Part shown: positions 57,807 to 64,000 of the stretch, piece after piece
Position numbering within the stretch: the stretch's first letter is position 1
Layout: the number at the start of each line of letters is the position of its first letter
Assembly: GCA_963971305.1 (NCBI GenBank)
Contig: OZ020307.1
Location: 7,329,501-7,393,500 of the forward strand
Reading direction: 5' to 3'
DNA: 64,000 bases
Source of the DNA: Arcuatula senhousia
Taxonomy: Eukaryota > Mollusca > Bivalvia > Mytilida > Mytilidae
Notes under the pieces: generated by a model
The model's input: the letters and a program-made list of their open reading frames with translations, nothing else
Databases searched by the model: none
What the model was told of the DNA's origin: nothing
Program-made: the position numbers and the translations under genes

Positions 57807-60800
57807 TACTTGTCATGTTGGCATGTTACATAAAAAACTGAAAAATTAAATTTAAAATAAAGCATATTGGGTCTGGCAATTTTTTTCGCATCGATTTGAT
57901 TGACATTGGGCAAACTCTGAATTTGGGTTTTCTAGAATTTTATATTTTTCGAAAAATTTAACGTCAATAATGAGTAACTACCAGTACATAAATTATACAA
58001 TTTGAACCTGAGGAAATATAGCAAATTGTTCCAGTTAACTTTGATAGTGTTTTTGCTAAATAATTTACGAGTCGACATTTTTGTCAAGTAATAAAACTGA
58101 TTAATTAGCACATTAGGTACCAATTTATACAATTAAACATGTAAAGTTGTCAACAGTTAAGGCAGAAATCATATTCCACGACACTATGTTACGTCTGTCT
58201 CACGCATTTGAACGTGCACTATATTTCTTAAAGAAAAAACAGATTGATTGGCACTTAGTGTGACGAAATAAAAAAAAGCGACAATTGTATTCTTAACACT
58301 GTGCATTATGTCACTTTTGTCAAGTTAAATGAAAAGACCATTATCGAGGGGAGCATTAGCTCCGATAAATCAGGCATAAAATCAGATCATCAACGATATA
58401 ATTGGAAGACCACTGACAATTGACTGACGACAGTTGCATATGGTATCATAGGAAATAAGTTAGTTTCAACACATCTTTTTTTTATTTCTATTCTAATTTG
58501 AATATCGATGATCAAACCACCGACGTAGTAAAAAAAATGAATTGTCGGGTATAAGAAAGTCTGTTGATCATGCGTATGTGAATTTTTTTAATGGACAGAT
58601 TTTAAAAAAAATATCTACAAGCGGAAAACCAATTGTGAAGGACACTCATATTACTGAATGCTGACATGCTCTTAACCAATGTCCATTCAGATTTCTGCTC
58701 AATATTAGCTTTGTTTTAACTGTACCAGTGATCGTGTATATGTGTACATTTCTAAGAACAGTTTTGCAAATGCAAACAAGTATTCTTTGACGTGTCGTAA
58801 CTGTAATAGAAACAGTGTATTGGTTGGTGACTGCTTCTATGACAATCAAGAATATTCTCGGATTAACTCGTTAACCCTTTGACTCACCATAGATTTATTT
58901 TCTGGATACACTTAAAATACTTTTTTACCTACCTTTTGCCTTTAGTTAAAGAATCTTTATTGCTTTCTTCTTATTAATTTTAATTATTGTTAGTTACTAA
59001 CACAAACCAACAATAATAATGTTCCTTCATTGAAAAGGGGAATATTTGATAGCTCCTTTAAGTGCCATGGTCGATATTGGTTCATATGGAACAAAACGTT
59101 TTGTGTGAGCTATTTAACACATAGTATGCAATGTAAAATGTTATAATGCAATGGTTGAAATCCTTTGCATGTATCAATAATCCATTTTAAAAAGTGGAAA
59201 TTCATCCTTGTTGTTTCACTTTATGCCTTTATTTTAGATACAATAAAGGATGGTTTGGGCAAAATGCACCAACAAGATATTAATATTTTTTCAGAAATCA
59301 TTTTTTACATGAATATTGATTAATGATACTTTCATTTGAAAAAATTAGCTTTATCCATCTCTCTCCATTCACAAATTTAATGCTTCTTATCAATATTTGA
59401 CCTTTACAAACTTTAATAACATAGATTTTCGGGTTTATTAATATCATGATTTGACAGAACTGAATTTGTAAAACAAAAGAATGCGATTCTATTTAGTTAA
59501 AAGATTACAAAAAATATATATATGCACTTCTAAGATTTTTCTTAAACATTGCAAATTAAATTTAATTATTTGTTGTTAAAAGGCTAATATAAAAATATCA
59601 CATCCTGTCTTTAATATAAAAAGGGGTTTCCTTCAGTCTTTCTAATTATGGCTTAAGAAACATTCTTTCACCAGCAGATGTGTACATCAAGAGCAGACTT
59701 AAGTAGTAAAAATAACTTATTAAAGTTATTGGATGATCGTCTTTTATTTCTCTATACCACGTAACCTATAATCTCCACATTGCTTTCTCTTCTATTCAGT
59801 CAAACGTTATTAGACTAAATCCTTCAATATATTAGAATACTGCATCCAAGTTATTCCTCAACTAGATAATCTCTCAATAAGTTCTGTCTCCACTTGAAAA
59901 CACACACACAAAATATCAAATTCTCTCTGCGTCCTTTCACATGGTTAGGCTATAAAGGGTATAAATTTTCACCACAATAGATGTAAAGAGAATTTTTATG
60001 TGAGTGAATCACTTTGGTATCATTCCGTACCGGAGTTGGTCGATAGATCGAAAGCCGAACATTTTATATATTCACATTTATCTTGGCTTGTTTTATAGGA
60101 AACAATAAGTTCAATTCAAAGAATGATCATTTCAGAGAATGATTAATTAGCTTAACTTTCAAATTAATTGAATTTTCTATCGCTTTTAAAATTTGTGGTA
60201 AAACGACGTTTGAGTATACAAGTGTGTCTGTTTGCTTTGGAAATCAAACATTTATAACAATTATTTTTCTATTTGAAAGGCCTTGTTCTTTTGAATATTA
60301 CTATTGGAAAGTCGTAGTGATAATAAGCTGCTAAATAAATAACGATTTAAAAAAAAATATGTAAATTTCCTTGACATATTTACTTCACCAGAAAATCATG
60401 AAAATTATTCTCATTTTATAGGCTAATCAAATGGTTCCTTTTCATTATGTTCAATATTTTTAGGATGCAAATAACCATTTTTATAAACTGAATCAACATA
60501 TATAAATATTAAATATCATCAGAGCAGACAGATATAAAAATTCTTAAATAACTCAATAAACTTTTTCCTATCATATAAGACGCAAAATATATATATATGG
60601 ACATTTATTTTATGTGAAAGACACTTTAGTTTTCTAGTTTTTGCAATAGGCATTATTAAAAGAAATACAACTGCAAATGCAAAATGTGTTTTGACCCCAT
60701 TAACAAATTCTTTTTAATTTGAAAATTAAAATCGATTTTGTGTGTTGGTTTGTAGTTGTGGTTTTCTAATCTATTAGTTTATCCTACGTGTTTACATAAG

Positions 60801-62316
60801 TTGTTAATAGTGTATTTGGATTTTGGTTTCTTAATTGAAAACATTCAAAATAACTTTCTAAGAGTTGATTATATTATAAACAAATAAAAGGTAAAAACAA
60901 CAATTTTTTTATAAGAAGCGATTATACCTTTTTCGAATAATCAAACTTCTAGGGCACTGCTCATATGCTACAATCGTCAAACAACTTCTGCATATTCAGT
61001 TCCATTCTTTAGGAGGAATTGTGTATCAAATCTAAAAAAGAATTAACAAGTAGGTTCTTTATACGACCTGATGTCTTTTTATATGTATATTTATATATTG
61101 AGAAGGCTTTCCTATATAGAGCAGAGCATTCGGATATGAAAAGGACAAAACAAAAACAACACGATAAAAACAGACAACATTAAAAACAGACAAAACATTA
61201 TTTTGTTATAGCAATAATTTACCAAAAATGAAAGTGAAAAATACTTTTAACGAGAGACTACGTTAATGATCTCATTCAATGTTTCTTTTTATTTTAAAAA
61301 TATAAGTCCAGAGTTGATATAAAATAATAACCGATAAAAGCATGCCTTCTTTATTATTCATTTATCGGTGTGTGGCTTGATTCCGCTTCATTGGAAGTTT
61401 CCATATGTATTAATGCAAGTACATGTGGTCGAGTGTTGGGTATAGAAATTGTAAATATAAAACAAATTGCTAGCATTTGTATAGTCATGCAACGAAGTCA
61501 TTATTTCAATTATTCATAGTCAAACAACCAGACGTACCTTTGATAAATGTCCATGATAATCTTCCAAATCATAATCCAGTATAATTTTGAATGAGCAAAT
61601 ACAAAACTTATGGTGTAAAATATATGTAAAGAATGACGTGGTTATATATTACTTCAGGGACCAGCGATAACAGAAACAATACATAGACATGTTTGATAAT
61701 TTTACCGAATACAGTTATGTTTTACTGCAATTTCGTTTCATCTGATATAAACTTTCAAATGATTTTAAAATGAATGCATTTAGTTGTACTTTTGAAAAGA
61801 ATAATTTACTACATTGACATAAAAAGGTAGAATACCACTTACCACTGCATAGGAATGATATTGCCTGAAATTCGATTAAAATCAAAGCATTTGAACAATC
61901 TGAAGATCTTTTGTCTTTTATTGTGATATCTTGGACTGCTTTGAGATTATCAAATATTCCTAAAAATAATGAAAAGCTGGAGTCAGTGATTTTAGTAGTT
62001 TTAATTGCTTTATAACATGTTTGTCTTTTACTTGGATCGAAACTGGCATTACATCTTGTCTGGAAAGTTTAGAAAACTATTGCTTGATTTTGGAAACTTT
62101 TGTTGACAATACTGGTTAACTTATTATGTGCTGTTAAAAATAAATATGAAGATGTATCAGGAAACATGAAAATGGGCACAAAATTTTTAAAGTTTTGCAC
62201 AGTAATGCTTATTACCATCAATGTTTATATCAAAGTTGTTTGAAGACAAAAAAAAATTCCTTAAACATGTTAAAGTAAACATCATGATAGCAGTTTTAAT
62301 TATTTCTTTTAACTAG

Positions 62317-62412
62317 GTTCCACGTATCCTTTACTCGGTGGGTATCTGCCAGGAACAGCAACTGAACACCTGAAATCACTAGAGGAGTATTGGGCGGCTC
62401 GTGGAATAGAAG
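62317..62412 (+). CDS. second coding exon of the unrecognised protein
   Basis: Follows acceptor TTTCTTTTAACTAG (AG at 62315-62316). Read in phase 1 from the first exon it gives GSTYPLLGGYLPGTATEHLK then SLEEYWAARGIE, 32 codons without a stop. The exon end is chosen at ATAGAAG|GCAAGT, a GC-AG donor with otherwise perfect consensus, leaving phase 1. The alternative GT donor four bases later (GGCAA|GTAAAC, phase 2) would put a stop in the next exon. The Leu/Glu/Trp-containing end looks like the start of a folded, helical domain. No family recognised. Confidence 0.7.
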
Positions 62413-63976
62413 GCAAGTAAACATTGATTGTCACAATATACCATACTTAAACAACTGGACCGGTTTAATGAAGCTGGCATAAGCTATGTCCTTAACTGTG
62501 TCTTAGGGTTAACGAATGGTTAGATATTTCATCAATGGACAAAAATATTTATTTGTGTAATTTAGAAAGTAAAATATCAAAAAATGAGAGTTGAGCTACA
62601 TACAATCCTAATTCAGTGAGCTAACACAAATTTCAGACCCTTTGTTATGTGGAAAGGCACAAGGATGGTCATAAGGACAATAATTTTCACATCCTGGACC
62701 AAAAATGGGAAAATGTCTTTATTTAGGATGCCTTCAATAAAACAACTTAGGACTCAGACGTGTCCAGAGACCATCCTTAGACATATTGATCATGTTTCTT
62801 TTGTTAATGTTATTTTTCATTTAATGTTAATATAGAGCAGCTACAATGCATATCAGTATAAAGTTCTTAAATTTTTGCCGTTTAGAATTAGGAATCTAAG
62901 TAGGAATATCAGATAAAATTTATTCACGAGATCTGCACATGGGATTGCTTAGAAAAATGTATAATGGTTACAAAAAATATACTTAATGTAAGAAATTACA
63001 ATTTTTTACTTGTTTACTGTATATACCAAAGTAGAAGCAATTGTCTTTTATTTCTATATCATATTTTTTTTTTACTTGACATATTTTGTAGAGATAATTC
63101 AAATTGACACATGGCCTTGTTGAATATTGTGTCTTCAAACAGAAATGTTTATTCCAAATGAGTAAAACATACAGTTTGGAAGTACAAAACATATATAGCT
63201 GTGTCAATAAATAAAAGAAAAGCATTGATTCAATCCGACAGCTTAGTTCTTGATAATAATTGACATATTGCAGTGCTGACAACAGTATACTTTAATTTTA
63301 CCATCATGTAAAATTACATCGACGTCGTTTAAAAAGTTAATGGCGCCACTCATTAGTTATAAAAATGAATGTAACATATTGTTGGTCAGAAAACATGAAC
63401 GACGTTTAGTATTGTAAATCTATACCTGATTTTAAATTAATTGCCACTTTTAAAATATGTTAATTTAGGATAGCAATTACCAATTAGTATTATACAGAGT
63501 GCAAACATGACGTCATTATAAAACTTAAAAAGATTTATTGTTTTTTTAAATACAATATGTCTTGCATTTCAATACCTTTTAAAAACTCATATTAGTACAA
63601 AGTTATATTTTTTTTCTAGTTATGAATTTGAACAATGTTTTTTTTAACGAGTTTACATGTAAAAAATGTGTTACAAGGCTTTATTATTGTTTTGTATAGT
63701 TTTTAATCCATTTTTGTTTAAACGTCTTTTTGACTATATATCAATCTATTATGTACATCCCTGAAGTTTTTGTTTTATTTGCTCATCTAGATTAAGCAAA
63801 AGTGCAATTATTTTTCATTTAACCATTTGGTCTCATCATTACCTCATATAGAACACCAATTTTGACTTCCATAACTCATCTTAACATGCTAAATATATTC
63901 CTAATCAGATGACGTGAGTTCCTCAAGCTGTATCGATTTTGTTGGCCGTCGTTACGCCATCTGTTTGTTTTTGTAG
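62413..63976 (+). other. intron 2 (~1.56 kb, probable GC-AG type)
   Basis: Begins GCAAGTAAAC and ends CTGTTTGTTTTTGTAG. AT-rich with no repeat that I recognise. Two open frames (62647-62835 + and 62983-63282 -) are noise. A competing acceptor (CTAATCAG, 63907) would add a frame EDDVSSSCIDFVGRRYAICL that hits a stop at 63974-63976, so I prefer the later acceptor. Confidence 0.5.
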
Positions 63977-64000
63977 GGCCTCGATATGTTCTCAATAACA
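63977..64000 (+). CDS. third coding exon, partial at window edge
   Basis: After a strong polypyrimidine acceptor (GTTTGTTTTTGTAG) the sequence continues in phase 1 as (G)PRYVLNN to the window end, giving ARGIEGPRYVLNN across the junction. Only 24 bases are visible, so the exon is supported mainly by the acceptor and by the maintained frame. Confidence 0.5.

Larger units (their letters stand above)
52196..62316 (+). other. intron 1 (~10.1 kb)
   Basis: Begins GTAAGTG and ends TTTCTTTTAACTAG. The sequence is very AT-rich with no internal exon that I can support. It contains a decayed TACCAATGTGG-family repeat (56355-56600, ending near 56780) and a TIR element carrying a nested SINE (57324-57806). 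The remaining open frames (60-85 codons) have noise composition. Large size and AT-richness make enhancer content possible, but I see no specific site. Confidence 0.65.

Noticed and set aside
63908..63976. Alternative third exon using the acceptor CTAATCAG
   Set aside because: The phase-1 frame is open for ~22 codons but ends in a stop at the following acceptor, and its acceptor lacks a pyrimidine tract.

Overview
This window is AT-rich nuclear DNA from an animal, most likely a bivalve mollusc close to Mytilus. I infer this from the repeats: pearl/Helitron-like elements with ~145-170 bp tandem cores, Penelope-like reverse transcriptase remnants with the (F)RYIDDVLSLNN signature, tRNA-derived SINEs, and many short terminal-inverted-repeat elements. 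I know these kinds of repeat from bivalves, but I could not search a database. Nothing bacterial or viral is apparent, and I see no rRNA, functional tRNA or CRISPR array.

Only one gene is well supported. It lies at the right end on the + strand: a first coding exon (coding part 51976-52195), a ~10.1 kb intron, a second exon (62317-62412), a ~1.6 kb intron that appears to use a GC donor, and a probable third exon running off the window (63977-64000). The three exons join in one frame. The predicted N-terminus is serine-rich and low in complexity, followed by a more conserved-looking stretch. I do not recognise the family.

Layout. 1-5.5 kb: a tRNA-Ser-like SINE, a diverged duplicated segment and TIR elements (one flanked by TTAA). 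6.4-23 kb: Penelope-like (PLE) fragments on both strands, mixed with a 382-bp tandem array (9.1-10.3 kb), palindromic elements and GC-rich insertions. 24.9-25.5 kb: unrecognised coding-like frames behind a good splice acceptor. 26.4-31.1 kb: satellite-rich, with a ~145-bp repeat, a Helitron-like element with five 169-bp units sitting inside a 32-bp minisatellite (~50 monomers), and another element with five 146-bp units. 31.2-41.9 kb: more PLE fragments, a 0.7 kb tandem duplication and a very homogeneous 397-bp tandem array (3.7 copies). 42-51.9 kb: mostly unique AT-rich sequence with one intact-looking 1.8 kb pearl-like element. 51.9-64 kb: the gene and its introns, including a SINE nested in a TIR element.

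Most open frames in the window are non-genic: they are read-through of repeats or AT-rich noise. The host gene is the only unit for which I would predict a conventional protein. The rest shows successive layers of transposition, with several insertions datable relative to each other from target-site duplications.
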